64,000 bases of DNA from Nitrosotalea devaniterrae (GTDB lineage Archaea; Thermoproteota; Nitrososphaeria; Nitrososphaerales; Nitrosopumilaceae), in the NCBI GenBank assembly GCA_900065925.1, contig LN890280.1, positions 426,451 through 490,450 on the forward strand. Direction: 5' to 3'. Within the stretch, counting starts at the first letter, position 1. Every line of letters starts with the position of its first letter. This document shows, one piece after another, positions 24,664 to 32,845 of this stretch. Made by a program: the position numbers and the translations under genes. The notes under the pieces were generated by a model. That model had not been told where the DNA came from, did no database searches, and was given only the letters and a program-made list of their open reading frames with translations.

Positions 24664-25845
24664 ATGACCAAAATCATTCTGGGATTAACATTGATGTTAA
24701 TCCTAATAGTGCCCGCATTGTCATTGCATGCAAGTGCACAGACAAGTCAATCTTATACGATTACAGGGGCAGGATCAACTTTCGTGTTTCCATTGATGGA
24801 TACATGGAGAGTTGAATACAACAAAATACACCAGAACATCCAGCTCAACTACCAATCAATTGGCAGTGGTGCAGGGATAAAACTCTTGGAACAAAAAAAT
24901 GTGGACTTTGCAGCATCTGATGCTCCATTATCAGCATCTGATATGCAGCAGGCTCCTGGCGTACTTACAATTCCGGATTCAATAGGTGGAATAACTATTG
25001 CCTATAATATTCCTGGAATTGATAAGGGACTAAAACTAACAGGGCCTGTAATTGCACAGATCTTTATGGGCGATATTACCTCATGGAACGATCCGGCAAT
25101 ATCTAATCTTAATCCTGGAGTGAATCTACCTAGCCAAAAGATAGTGGTAGCTCATAGATCTGATGGATCTGGAACAACATATGCATTTACTGACTATCTT
25201 TCCAAAGTTAGTCCTGATTGGAAAACTAAGGTAGGCCAAGGAAAGACAGTACCATGGCCAATTGGTACTGGAGGTCAAGGAAATGCAGGTGTTGCAAGTA
25301 TTGTAAAATCTACACAATACGCCATTGGATATATAGAATTGGCATATGTATTTCAAAATAAAATGACATATGCATTTGTCCAAAATGCTGATGGAAATTC
25401 CTTTGTAGAGCCAACTCTTGATACTGTTGCAGCTGATGCTGCAGCAGCTAGTACAAACTTACCAGCAGCAGATGGTGACTGGAGCCAAGTATCCATAGTA
25501 AACCAGCCTGGAAGTAACTCCTATCCTATATCCACATTGACTTATGTGATGATATACAAGGACCTGAGTACCGTGTCTGGAGAAACATCGGATAAATCAA
25601 CTGAGGTGATCAATTTCCTACATTGGATAATTAACGATGGCCAACAGTACTCTACAGGTTTGTTGTATGTGCCACTACCTGATTCAATAAAAAAGATTGA
25701 TGAGGCTGGACTTTCCCAAGTCGCATTTTCTGGAGGTGCAGTTCCGGAATTTGGTCCAATTGCAGCTCTAGTTCTTGCGATTGCAATTGCATCCATAATT
25801 GCGGTTTCAACAAAAACCAGATTTGGATTTAATCCAAAGTTCTAA
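24664..25845 (+). CDS. pstS: Phosphate-binding protein PstS with PEFG-type anchor
   Basis: The 393-residue secreted binding protein begins with a signal peptide (MTKIILGLTLMLILIVPALS ... HASAQ). Phosphate-site motifs are GAGSTFVFPLM, YQSIGSGAGIK, FAASDAPL and VAHRSDGSGTTYAFTDYLS. The C-terminus PEFGPIAALVLAIAIASI plus KTRF is the thaumarchaeal PEFG-CTERM sorting/anchor signal. GTG 24661 precedes ATG 24664, and the paralogue starts at the position matching 24664. It would deliver phosphate to PstCAB. Confidence 0.94.
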   Translation: MTKIILGLTLMLILIVPALSLHASAQTSQSYTITGAGSTFVFPLMDTWRVEYNKIHQNIQLNYQSIGSGAGIKLLEQKNVDFAASDAPLSASDMQQAPGVLTIPDSIGGITIAYNIPGIDKGLKLTGPVIAQIFMGDITSWNDPAISNLNPGVNLPSQKIVVAHRSDGSGTTYAFTDYLSKVSPDWKTKVGQGKTVPWPIGTGGQGNAGVASIVKSTQYAIGYIELAYVFQNKMTYAFVQNADGNSFVEPTLDTVAADAAAASTNLPAADGDWSQVSIVNQPGSNSYPISTLTYVMIYKDLSTVSGETSDKSTEVINFLHWIINDGQQYSTGLLYVPLPDSIKKIDEAGLSQVAFSGGAVPEFGPIAALVLAIAIASIIAVSTKTRFGFNPKF

Positions 25846-25846
25846 A

Positions 25847-25865
25847 CTCTTTTTTCTTTTTAATT
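25847..25865 (+). terminator. T-rich terminator after first pstS
   Basis: CTCTTTTTTCTTTTTAAT directly after the stop codon; pyrimidine-rich T-runs of this kind end archaeal transcripts. It separates the two pstS genes. Confidence 0.45.
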
Positions 25866-26031
25866 ATTCAAAAATTATCTGTACATCCTGAATGATTTAT
25901 TTTAAACTCACTGTTTAATTTTGTAGAATGTACTGATCGACAAGTGAATTTCATAAAACACTATACCGTATAGCTATTTACATGATCTATGTCGATTATA
26001 TGTAAATAAACAAATCCTTCATACCCAACTA

Positions 26032-27195
26032 ATGACAAAAAAAATCTTTTTAGGATTGACATTAATGTTAATCCTATTAGTACCGACAACTGTTCTTAGT
26101 GCACATGCAGACTCTGCACCTCCAACAGCACCTAGTGACACCGACAAATACAATTTCAATGCAGGAGGATCAACTTTTGCATTCCCAATTGTTGACAAAT
26201 GGCGAGTTGAATACAACAAACTATTTCCGGGAATCACATTGAATTATCAAGCTGTAGGTAGTGGAGCTGGCATTAAGCTGTTTACAACAAAGAAGGTAGA
26301 GTTTGCAGGAACTGATGCACCATTACAGTCTGCTGATATTGCAAAGGCTCCAAAAGGAATACTTACAATTCCAGAATCAATGGGCGCGATAGTTGTTACA
26401 TATAATCTTCCAGGAGTACAACAAAATGGACTCAAATTAACTGGAGATGTGATAGCAAAAATCTTTTCAGGCCAAATAATTTATTGGCATGACCAATCTA
26501 TCGTAAAACTCCAAACTGATCCAAACATTGCAAAAGCATTGCAGAACGACAGGAACAAGATAATTGTTGTTCACAGATCTGATGGTTCTGGTACAACATT
26601 TGCCTTCACTGGCTATCTCTCACAAGTAAGTTCTGACTGGAGTGCCAAAGTAGGACATTCAACATCTGTCCCATGGCCAACCGGAATGGGAGGTTCTGGT
26701 AATGCTGGAGTAGCTGCAATAGTGAAGAAGGTACCTGAATCCGTAGGATATGTAGAATTGGCATATGCCAAGACAAACAAATTGGCATCTGGAATTCCAA
26801 TGACATATGCATTTGTTCAGAACCATGACAAGACTGCATTTCTTGATGCTACAGTAGATACCACTGCGGCAGCAGCAGTAGGGGCAATATCCTCACTACC
26901 TGCAGCTGATGGAGTTTGGAGTAGTGTATCAATCAATAATGCACCAGGATCAAATTCGTATCCTATTGTCACATTCACCTATCTATTGGTGAATCCAAAC
27001 CTTGAACAACTCAAGGGTATGGATAAGCAAAAGGCACAGGATCTAGTCCACATGCTCTACTGGTTTGTAACAGACGGCCAAAAATACGCTACAAAACTAT
27101 TGTATGTACCACTACCAAGTGCGGTACAAGAGTTAGACAAGATGGGTATTTCAGAAATAAAATTCAATGGCCAACAACTCTGGGCATATCCATAA
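26032..27195 (+). CDS. Second phosphate-binding protein PstS, without PEFG anchor
   Basis: A 387-residue paralogue of the preceding PstS, sharing the start (MTKKIFLGLTLMLILLVP), the GGSTFAFPIVDKWRVEYNK block, YQAVGSGAGIK, FAGTDAPL and VHRSDGSGTTFAFTGYLS. It ends at QQLWAYP with no PEFG segment or membrane helix, so it may be released or held by the transporter only. Upstream (25961-25973) is the palindrome CTATACCGTATAG, distinct from the first gene's element, so the two copies may respond to different conditions (inference). Confidence 0.93.
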   Translation: MTKKIFLGLTLMLILLVPTTVLSAHADSAPPTAPSDTDKYNFNAGGSTFAFPIVDKWRVEYNKLFPGITLNYQAVGSGAGIKLFTTKKVEFAGTDAPLQSADIAKAPKGILTIPESMGAIVVTYNLPGVQQNGLKLTGDVIAKIFSGQIIYWHDQSIVKLQTDPNIAKALQNDRNKIIVVHRSDGSGTTFAFTGYLSQVSSDWSAKVGHSTSVPWPTGMGGSGNAGVAAIVKKVPESVGYVELAYAKTNKLASGIPMTYAFVQNHDKTAFLDATVDTTAAAAVGAISSLPAADGVWSSVSINNAPGSNSYPIVTFTYLLVNPNLEQLKGMDKQKAQDLVHMLYWFVTDGQKYATKLLYVPLPSAVQELDKMGISEIKFNGQQLWAYP

Positions 27196-27201
27196 AGGAT
27201 A

Positions 27202-27226
27202 TCTTTCCCTTTCTTTTTATTTTCCC
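27202..27226 (+). terminator. T-rich terminator after second pstS
   Basis: TCTTTCCCTTTCTTTTTATTTTCCC just downstream of the stop codon; pyrimidine-rich run typical of archaeal termination. Confidence 0.45.
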
Positions 27227-27372
27227 TAAAATTACATGTTAGTACATCATATCTTGATTCACATGTTACACAATATTTGTAATCATCTCAAAATGGGTTC
27301 TATGGTGAACTACTAGAACTATTTACACTCTGCTAAAAGCACAGGATCATCACTCATAGAATTGGTTATCTA

Positions 27373-27558
27373 ATGCCTGATGAAAGCTGCAGAAAATGCG
27401 GAGGAGAACTTGCAAAACATCTTTGGTGCAGTCAGTGCCGAAAAACAATACAAAAAATATGCAGGATGTGTAGTAGGGAAACACTTCAGCAACCCCATAT
27501 CTCGTGTCTCTCTCAACTAGTCGACTTGAGATATTTGACCAAAATTACCATGACTTGA
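27373..27558 (+). CDS. Small zinc-ribbon-like protein, 61 aa
   Basis: Three CxxC knuckles: CRKCGGEL, CSQCRKT and CRMCSRE, plus a later HISC. The compact start (MPDESCRKCGGELAKHLWC) resembles small zinc-ribbon proteins seen in Thaumarchaeota. The last 15 residues look less structured. It may bind nucleic acid or protein; function unknown. Isolated between pstS and the convergent tfb gene. Confidence 0.65.
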   Translation: MPDESCRKCGGELAKHLWCSQCRKTIQKICRMCSRETLQQPHISCLSQLVDLRYLTKITMT

Positions 27559-27582
27559 GATGTGATACATATGGGTCTGAAA

Positions 27583-27606
27583 CATCAATAAAAATAAGAA
27601 AAAGGG
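27583..27606 (-). terminator. T-rich terminator after tfb
   Basis: On the minus strand the run CCCTTTTTCTTATTTTTATTG follows the tfb stop, a typical archaeal T-run terminator for the S8e-SRP19-Gar1-TFB unit. Confidence 0.45.
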
Positions 27607-28569
27607 TTAGTTCTTGACTAACGACTGTCGTAATGTAACTTTCATCTTGTATGCTGTGAGAATTTCCTTGCATCTGTTTCTTATGGTGACTTCTGTTATT
27701 CCTGCAACGCTTGAGACATCTCTTTGAAGGATGCTCTGCCCAAGAAGGGTTGATGCTATGTACAGGTATGCAGCGGCTAATCCATTTGGTGCCTTTCCGT
27801 CTGCAAGACTGTGATCAGATGTCTTTTCTGCAATTTCAGCAGCAAGTCTTTCTACACGAACTTCAAGTTTTGCCAGATTTGCTATTTTTGATATGTATTT
27901 TTCAAGAGTTACAACCGGTGCTGTTTTAGAGCCAAGTTCCATCACAAGTATTCTATAGTATTTTGCAGTCAGTTTGACATTGAGATTTTCTTCTTTTGAA
28001 CTTCCTGTTGCAGCACAAATTTCGTCAAGGGATCTTACTACATCACATTGTTTGCATGCCATGTAAATTGTTGCAGCTGACATGCACGCAACTGATTTGC
28101 CTTTTGCATCTGCCTGTCCCTGGAAGTTTCTGTATATCATGGATGCTGACTCGATAACATTTCTTGGCAATGATAATGCATGACATGTTTCTCCTATCTT
28201 TGCCAAAATGTTTGCTAGTCTTCGCTCTTCTGGAGATGCAACCCTTATCCTAGTCTGCCATTTTCTTAGGTTGTACATCTGATTTGCAACATCGCTTGAT
28301 ATTGTTCTTCCACTGAAGTCTTTTGTTCCCAATGCAATCTCTGTCCTGATTCCCAAGTCATGCTGCGCATAACTTGTCTGTCCTGATGCTCTTGTCAACT
28401 TCATTTTTTCTTCGGGATTTGTTGCTCTTGATTCAGTTCCATAATCTGGCATCTGTTCCATTGCGACCAATCCGCAGCCAGAACAAATCTTCTCGCCACT
28501 GTGAATGTCGTCAATCAAATTAGAACGACATTCCGGGCAATGTGTTTGTAATTCTGTTATTGTGGTCAT
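27607..28569 (-). CDS. tfb: Transcription initiation factor B (TFB)
   Basis: The 320-residue factor has a zinc ribbon (CPECRSN ... ICSGCGLV), a B-finger/linker region (DYGTESRATNPEEKMKLTRA) and two cyclin folds (RRLANILAKIGETCHALSLP and the second at about 220-300). TFB recruits RNA polymerase to TBP-bound promoters and reads the BRE next to the TATA box. The start overlaps the gar1 stop (ATGA), a conserved archaeal pairing. Confidence 0.96.
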   Translation of the reverse strand: MTTITELQTHCPECRSNLIDDIHSGEKICSGCGLVAMEQMPDYGTESRATNPEEKMKLTRASGQTSYAQHDLGIRTEIALGTKDFSGRTISSDVANQMYNLRKWQTRIRVASPEERRLANILAKIGETCHALSLPRNVIESASMIYRNFQGQADAKGKSVACMSAATIYMACKQCDVVRSLDEICAATGSSKEENLNVKLTAKYYRILVMELGSKTAPVVTLEKYISKIANLAKLEVRVERLAAEIAEKTSDHSLADGKAPNGLAAAYLYIASTLLGQSILQRDVSSVAGITEVTIRNRCKEILTAYKMKVTLRQSLVKN

Positions 28570-28844
28570 CTTCTTCTATTTCCTTTGAATCTTTTTGGTC
28601 TCATCACAGGAGTTTCTTCGACGATGAAAACCTTCTTTCCGATTTGTTTTTTGATATTGTTGGTAAGCGGAACCGCTGACGCATATGGTGCATCAACAGG
28701 ACCTATCATTTCTGATACTTTGGCGACTTTGACTCCAGAACCGTCTACTACTATCTGGTTGTCTCTTAGATGTTTCGTGAGTCTAATGATGACTCTACCG
28801 CTACTCGCTAGATGTAATACTTCGCCTACCTCCTGCAATTGCAT
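28566..28844 (-). CDS. gar1: H/ACA RNP protein Gar1
   Basis: A 92-residue beta-barrel protein (EVGEVLHLASSGRVIIRL ... VGPVDAPYASAVPL-type segment) with a basic RPKRFKGNRRR tail. Gar1 is the H/ACA pseudouridylation complex subunit that binds Cbf5. ATG 28844 is preferred to TTG 28850. It is coupled to tfb by a 4-bp overlap and lies 62 bp downstream of the SRP19 gene. Confidence 0.9.
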   Translation of the reverse strand: MQLQEVGEVLHLASSGRVIIRLTKHLRDNQIVVDGSGVKVAKVSEMIGPVDAPYASAVPLTNNIKKQIGKKVFIVEETPVMRPKRFKGNRRR

Positions 28845-28912
28845 TCTCAACGAAATACTGTTATCAATAGAGTTCTGTCAAAATTACTTTAGCTGCAAGC
28901 TATAAACGATAT

Positions 28913-29212
28913 TTACTTTGACTGCTTGGCTCTTTTTGAAACTAGTTTTTCAGAAATTGCAGAAATAATTTTAGATTTTGGCTGGGCCTTTGCAAGTGTG
29001 ATGTATCCAGACCTGACATATGGTCGCCTCGGGAATCTCACTTGATCATTTGTCTCAGTTGGTTCTAGCCCTGCAGCCTTGGCTGCTGCAATCAACTCAT
29101 TTAATGATGGGTCAAAAACACTTTTTTCGCGAGAAACTCTTCTACCCATTTTCTTTGGGATTGTCTTGTTGAAATAATCCAGCCAGATTACGATGTGTTC
29201 GTAATCCTTCAT
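28913..29212 (-). CDS. srp19: Signal recognition particle protein SRP19
   Basis: A 99-residue protein with the family pattern: an N-terminal strand ending in WLDYFN, KKMGRRVSREKSVFDPSL, helix NELIAAAKAAGLEP and the basic end RPYVRSGYITLAK. SRP19 helps assemble SRP54 on 7S RNA; srp54 itself is at 36.4 kb. It follows S8e by 4 bp. Confidence 0.88.
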   Translation of the reverse strand: MKDYEHIVIWLDYFNKTIPKKMGRRVSREKSVFDPSLNELIAAAKAAGLEPTETNDQVRFPRRPYVRSGYITLAKAQPKSKIISAISEKLVSKRAKQSK

Positions 29213-29216
29213 CTTA

Positions 29217-29597
29217 TCACTTTATCAAGATTGCATTTACTACGCCGTCTTGACCGGGTCTAGAAATTACCTTGCATTGACCTGCTTCGGTTTCTAGGAT
29301 TGCTCCCTTTGAAATTACTCCACGTCTTTCATAGTCCTTGTTTGACGGGTTTTTCAATACTTTGAGAATTTTTAATTTTTTAACTTTAGAACCTGGAACT
29401 GTCAAGTTGACAAGATTTGTGGTCTTCAATGATGTTTTATGATTGCCTCCTCTGACCTTGCGTGTTATGGTTACCTGCTCTCCTGGAACTGCTTCTACTG
29501 AATATCTGTCAATTTCGTATTTTCGTCTTGATCTGAGTGGGTATCTTCTACCGCCCGTAATCTTACTTGTTGCAAGATTTTCCACAGATTTCTTCAT
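29217..29597 (-). CDS. rps8e: 30S ribosomal protein S8e
   Basis: A 126-residue S8e: the basic ITGGRRYPLRSRRKYEIDR segment, TRKVRGGNHKTSLKTTN and the C-terminal ISRPGQDGVVNAILIK. A TATA box (TTTATATTTA on the minus strand) lies about 26 bp upstream, inside a 104-bp sequence that recurs at 30543. First gene of the S8e-SRP19-Gar1-TFB unit. Confidence 0.95.
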   Translation of the reverse strand: MKKSVENLATSKITGGRRYPLRSRRKYEIDRYSVEAVPGEQVTITRKVRGGNHKTSLKTTNLVNLTVPGSKVKKLKILKVLKNPSNKDYERRGVISKGAILETEAGQCKVISRPGQDGVVNAILIK

Positions 29598-29615
29598 GTT
29601 GATTCGATAAAGTAA

Positions 29616-29719
29616 CTCTAAATATAAATGTGAGATTCAAGGTATTAATTTTCTACTGCTTTTTCCTTTTTAATTTCGATAAATTTGATAAAAATATGCG
29701 TCAAGTAGAGTTTTCATTT
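29616..29719. repeat. 104-bp direct repeat, copy A (contains S8e promoter)
   Basis: Matches 30543-30646 at an offset of 927 bp with only a few mismatches near its right part (for example TTTGATAAAAATATGCGTC against TTTAATGAAAATATGTACC). Carries the S8e TATA box at its left end. Confidence 0.9.
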
Positions 29720-29823
29720 CATAATTTTTCTTGATTTTAATATTTTTGTCTACTGCAATACAGTGGTCTAAACGCTAATCGTTGTTAGGTTATTCATATA
29801 GAAATAATCTAGTTTTTGTTTTC

Positions 29824-30477
29824 TTAACTAGTAGAATTACTAACTACAAAATGTCGTATTACAATATGTCCCCATTCATCTCCACCTATGACCGTATATG
29901 TTCCACTCGAGAATTGTTGAAACTGGTCACCAACAAAATAACCATAGAATGAAAGGTGACGCATCAATTCGTAGGAATGGTTTATCGATCCGTCTTCAAA
30001 CATAGCCATGTCAGTCAAGGGTTGAAAAGCATAACTCTTGATGGAGAAAATTGCTTGACAATGATAAATTCCATTCTGATAAAGTGAAAGAGGTTTAGAT
30101 GTAGTTATGTTATTTTGTAAATAATTCCCTTGTAGTATTGCAATTCCAAAGGGCATTTCATCATCACAAGGCTTCAATCCCAATCCTTTCAAAGACCAAT
30201 TATCCGAGTGGTTTGCAATCAATACTTTTGAAGAGGTATTATTGAGTCTGACATCAATCCCTATTGCCTGTCCTATCTTCAAGGACGTAGTGTTTGTAGA
30301 AATGGAGAGATTAAGAAATGAGGTTGAATCCGTAGAATTTGTTGAATCATAATATGGGATTTTTCGAAGCGGAATTGAAGTATACACACTAGAAAGATAA
30401 TGCAAAACAACAAAGTATGTAATTAAACTTCCAGCTCCTATCAAGAGCACAATTATTACAATATTTTCTATTTTCAA
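29824..30477 (-). CDS. Anchored extracytoplasmic protein, cassette gene 1
   Basis: TTG 30477 starts a 217-residue protein with an uncleaved-type signal anchor (MKIENIVIIVLLIGAGSLI) and an external domain rich in Asn-x-Ser/Thr sites, with two cysteines (CDDEMPFG, YHCQAIFS) and a DEWGHIVIRHF end, resembling thaumarchaeal surface proteins of unknown role. A TATA-like TTTTTTAAATC lies about 29 bp upstream. Promoter, anchor start and 3' flank resemble those of the next gene, whereas the body does not. Confidence 0.7.
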   Translation of the reverse strand: MKIENIVIIVLLIGAGSLITYFVVLHYLSSVYTSIPLRKIPYYDSTNSTDSTSFLNLSISTNTTSLKIGQAIGIDVRLNNTSSKVLIANHSDNWSLKGLGLKPCDDEMPFGIAILQGNYLQNNITTSKPLSLYQNGIYHCQAIFSIKSYAFQPLTDMAMFEDGSINHSYELMRHLSFYGYFVGDQFQQFSSGTYTVIGGDEWGHIVIRHFVVSNSTS

Positions 30478-30542
30478 AATATGCTATCATTCATACTCCA
30501 AGATTTAAAAAACTGACGTAGATTTTCACAGTAAGGCATTCT

Positions 30543-30646
30543 CTCTAAATATAAATGTGAGATTCAAGGTATTAATTTTCTACTGCTTTTTCCTTTTTAA
30601 TTTCGATAAATTTAATGAAAATATGTACCAAGTAGAGTTTTCATTT
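30543..30646. repeat. 104-bp direct repeat, copy B
   Basis: Near-identical to 29616-29719. It abuts the promoter of cassette gene 1 on one side and overlaps the last codons of cassette gene 2 on the other. It keeps the S8e-type TATA sequence TTTATATTTAGAG, now pointing at cassette gene 1. Confidence 0.9.
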
Positions 30647-31306
30647 TTTGACTTCTGCTATGTATGCATTGTAATAGTCCTTTTTTATTTGGTATTGATG
30701 CTGTACTATGCCAGCAGTCTTATTTTTGTCAAGCCAAGTTACTAGCATGCCACTGTAGATTGGAACTCCGCCGAGACCAGTATCTTTCATTTCTATTATC
30801 TTGGGATTTGTAAATGGAGACCAGCACAGAATTGTTGAGTTTGTGGTTCCATCTGCAAGTCGTACTGCAAAGTGACGTGTTTCATTTACCTTGTAATATC
30901 CATCAAATACAATTATTGGAGGATGATGTCCAAAAGTTATATTAATTGCTCTTGGAAATTCAGTGTCACAATTCAGGTTATCTTTTTCTGGTGTACTAGA
31001 ACCCGTATAAAGAAATGTTACGTTATCCATCTCAACTGTCCTGTTTGAGTAATCATATGTCTGTGATTCATCATAATTGCGGTTTTGACTATCTACCTCC
31101 ATGTTCATCCCATGACAAATCATAATGTTTTGATCGTCTTCGCATCTTAGAGGATGGATTACAGGTAGGGAAGCGAATATTTCATCAGAGACGGATTGGG
31201 AGACTGACTGTCTCATAGGTTGTGTGGTAAGAAGAAAAATTATTCCGAGTGATATGATGGATGTAATTCCAATAACTGTAATTATTACAAGATGTAGAGT
31301 TTTCAA
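30641..31306 (-). CDS. Anchored extracytoplasmic protein, cassette gene 2
   Basis: A 221-residue protein starting at TTG 31306 (LKTLHLVIITVIGITSII), which aligns with the start of cassette gene 1 and lies 30 bp after TTTTTTAAAG; TTG 31330 would lie too close to that TATA box. External part: many Asn-x-Ser/Thr sites, cysteines at CEDDQNIMICHG, LNCDTEFP and ILCWSPF, and a polar end. No family recognised. Upstream 60 bp resemble those of gene 1. Confidence 0.7.
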   Translation of the reverse strand: MKTLHLVIITVIGITSIISLGIIFLLTTQPMRQSVSQSVSDEIFASLPVIHPLRCEDDQNIMICHGMNMEVDSQNRNYDESQTYDYSNRTVEMDNVTFLYTGSSTPEKDNLNCDTEFPRAINITFGHHPPIIVFDGYYKVNETRHFAVRLADGTTNSTILCWSPFTNPKIIEMKDTGLGGVPIYSGMLVTWLDKNKTAGIVQHQYQIKKDYYNAYIAEVKK

Positions 31307-31411
31307 AATCTGACCTTCTTTAATCTCCAAACTTTAAAAAACTGTAGTATATTTCCATAGAAGGCATTCTCTCTAATTATACCATTTACAGATGGAGGCA
31401 CCATTTTTGGA

Positions 31412-31996
31412 CTAATTGTTAACTTGGGTTAAAGGTTCGACAGAAATTTGGGGTTGTTGAATTACAACTTGGCTTGGGTTTCTTACCTTTGTGAAGAGTT
31501 TTTGCTTGAGAAGATCCTTGTCTCCTTGTATGCCAAAATATTTCTGGAATTTTTCAGTAGTGTTGTAAATCTTTAGTCTTCCAACATTTTGGTGTTCGAT
31601 ATAGTCTAATTGTTGTAATAGTTTAAGGTGCATGTATACTCCTGATCCTCTTACCTCCACTAGCCTTTTTGATGAAACGGGTTGCATGTATGCAATATAT
31701 GATAATGTTTTGAGTGTGGCTGTAGGCAAAAGTGGTTTTGACGCATATTTTCTAATCACTGTATTAAACTCTGGTTTTAGTTGAAATACGTATGACCCAT
31801 CTGGCAGACTTGCAACCTCGATTGCCTTGAATACCACTTTTGTCTTTTTTACAAGATTAGTCATTAGGGCCAAAGTTTTGGTTCTAGATTCTGTACCTGA
31901 TGCCTTGATGAGTTCTTCTATGGTTAGAGGTCTTCCTGCTGAATATAGTGCAGCCTCTAGCCTTGCCATGGCATCATCGTCTTCTATCTTTCCCAT
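31412..31996 (-). CDS. scpB: Segregation and condensation protein ScpB
   Basis: A 194-residue protein with two winged-helix domains: EAALYSAGRPLTIEELIKAS and the second with LKTLSYIAYMQPVSSKRLVEVRG. ScpB dimers join ScpA as the kleisin-KITE part of an SMC complex. ATG 31996 is chosen since a TATA (TTTAAGTATAC) lies about 26 bp upstream. scpA follows upstream on the same strand with its own promoter. smc is not in the window. Confidence 0.92.
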   Translation of the reverse strand: MGKIEDDDAMARLEAALYSAGRPLTIEELIKASGTESRTKTLALMTNLVKKTKVVFKAIEVASLPDGSYVFQLKPEFNTVIRKYASKPLLPTATLKTLSYIAYMQPVSSKRLVEVRGSGVYMHLKLLQQLDYIEHQNVGRLKIYNTTEKFQKYFGIQGDKDLLKQKLFTKVRNPSQVVIQQPQISVEPLTQVNN

Positions 31997-32065
31997 GTAT
32001 AACACAAGTAGGTTGTAGTATACTTAAATGAAATTCCTACTTAGTGTTGATCTGATTGTAAATTT

Positions 32066-32725
32066 CTATTTTATCAGTGATACAACTATGTCGTCTTCTG
32101 TCTGTTCAAGATCTACTTTCATATCTCTTGCCAAGAATAAAATGGCAAAAAAGCATCTGATTACGTCAATTAGCTCAAGTTCTGACACTATATTCTTAAA
32201 GGAACCATAACCTGTGGCCTTAATTTTGTTCATTATCAATTCTTCATACTGTCCTATTATCTTCTCAAGGGAGATGAAATAATCATCAAAATTTGGTGCT
32301 TGGACTGGCTCAAATTCTAACTGTCTTCTACTTGAACGTGGGTTTGCTATTGTTCCAATGAGATTCTCAAGTACTGATAATAATTCATCTAGTGTTACTG
32401 GGTAGGTTGACTCGTGCCTATATGGCATGTTTATCACTTCAATGTCAACGTCCTCTCTTTGTGTGAGGGGCTTTTTCTCCATGGCTGCCTTTTGTAGCGC
32501 AAAGATGCTCTCTACTTTCATTCTATGTATCATGGCAGACGATAATGCAGCAATTCCTGCAACTCTAAGATCTTTTTTATCTGTCTGACTGAGAATTTTA
32601 ATTAAAATCTCTAGAATGCGTACTACATCAATACTCCATACATCCTTCTTTGAAACATCTAGAGGACTAAACAGTATGTTTACTGGAGGTTGAGAGATGC
32701 CTACATTGGGGTTTTCCTTGCTCAC
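32066..32725 (-). CDS. scpA: Segregation and condensation protein ScpA (kleisin)
   Basis: A 219-residue kleisin-like protein with an N-terminal helical part (FSPLDVSKKDVWSIDVVRIL), a middle acidic region and a C-terminal winged helix (LIDVIRCFFAILFLARDMKV). Start is GTG 32725; TATTATAAAC is centred about 25 bp upstream, a leaderless layout. Divergent from the response-regulator gene. Confidence 0.9.
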   Translation of the reverse strand: MSKENPNVGISQPPVNILFSPLDVSKKDVWSIDVVRILEILIKILSQTDKKDLRVAGIAALSSAMIHRMKVESIFALQKAAMEKKPLTQREDVDIEVINMPYRHESTYPVTLDELLSVLENLIGTIANPRSSRRQLEFEPVQAPNFDDYFISLEKIIGQYEELIMNKIKATGYGSFKNIVSELELIDVIRCFFAILFLARDMKVDLEQTEDDIVVSLIK

Positions 32726-32845
32726 TCTGTTACTGCTCTGTTTTTGTTTATAATACGTGTTTTATCTACTCTTTTCCTAATTCAAGTCAAGAGTTTTCCT
32801 CTTGCACAAACCAAATATTATACGCAGTGTTGTAAATCATTAGCA

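Noticed and set aside
29616-30646. Direct repeats as ends of an insertion sequence
   Set aside because: No transposase, no inverted termini and no target duplication; the repeat continues into shared promoter and gene-start sequence, so gene duplication explains it better.
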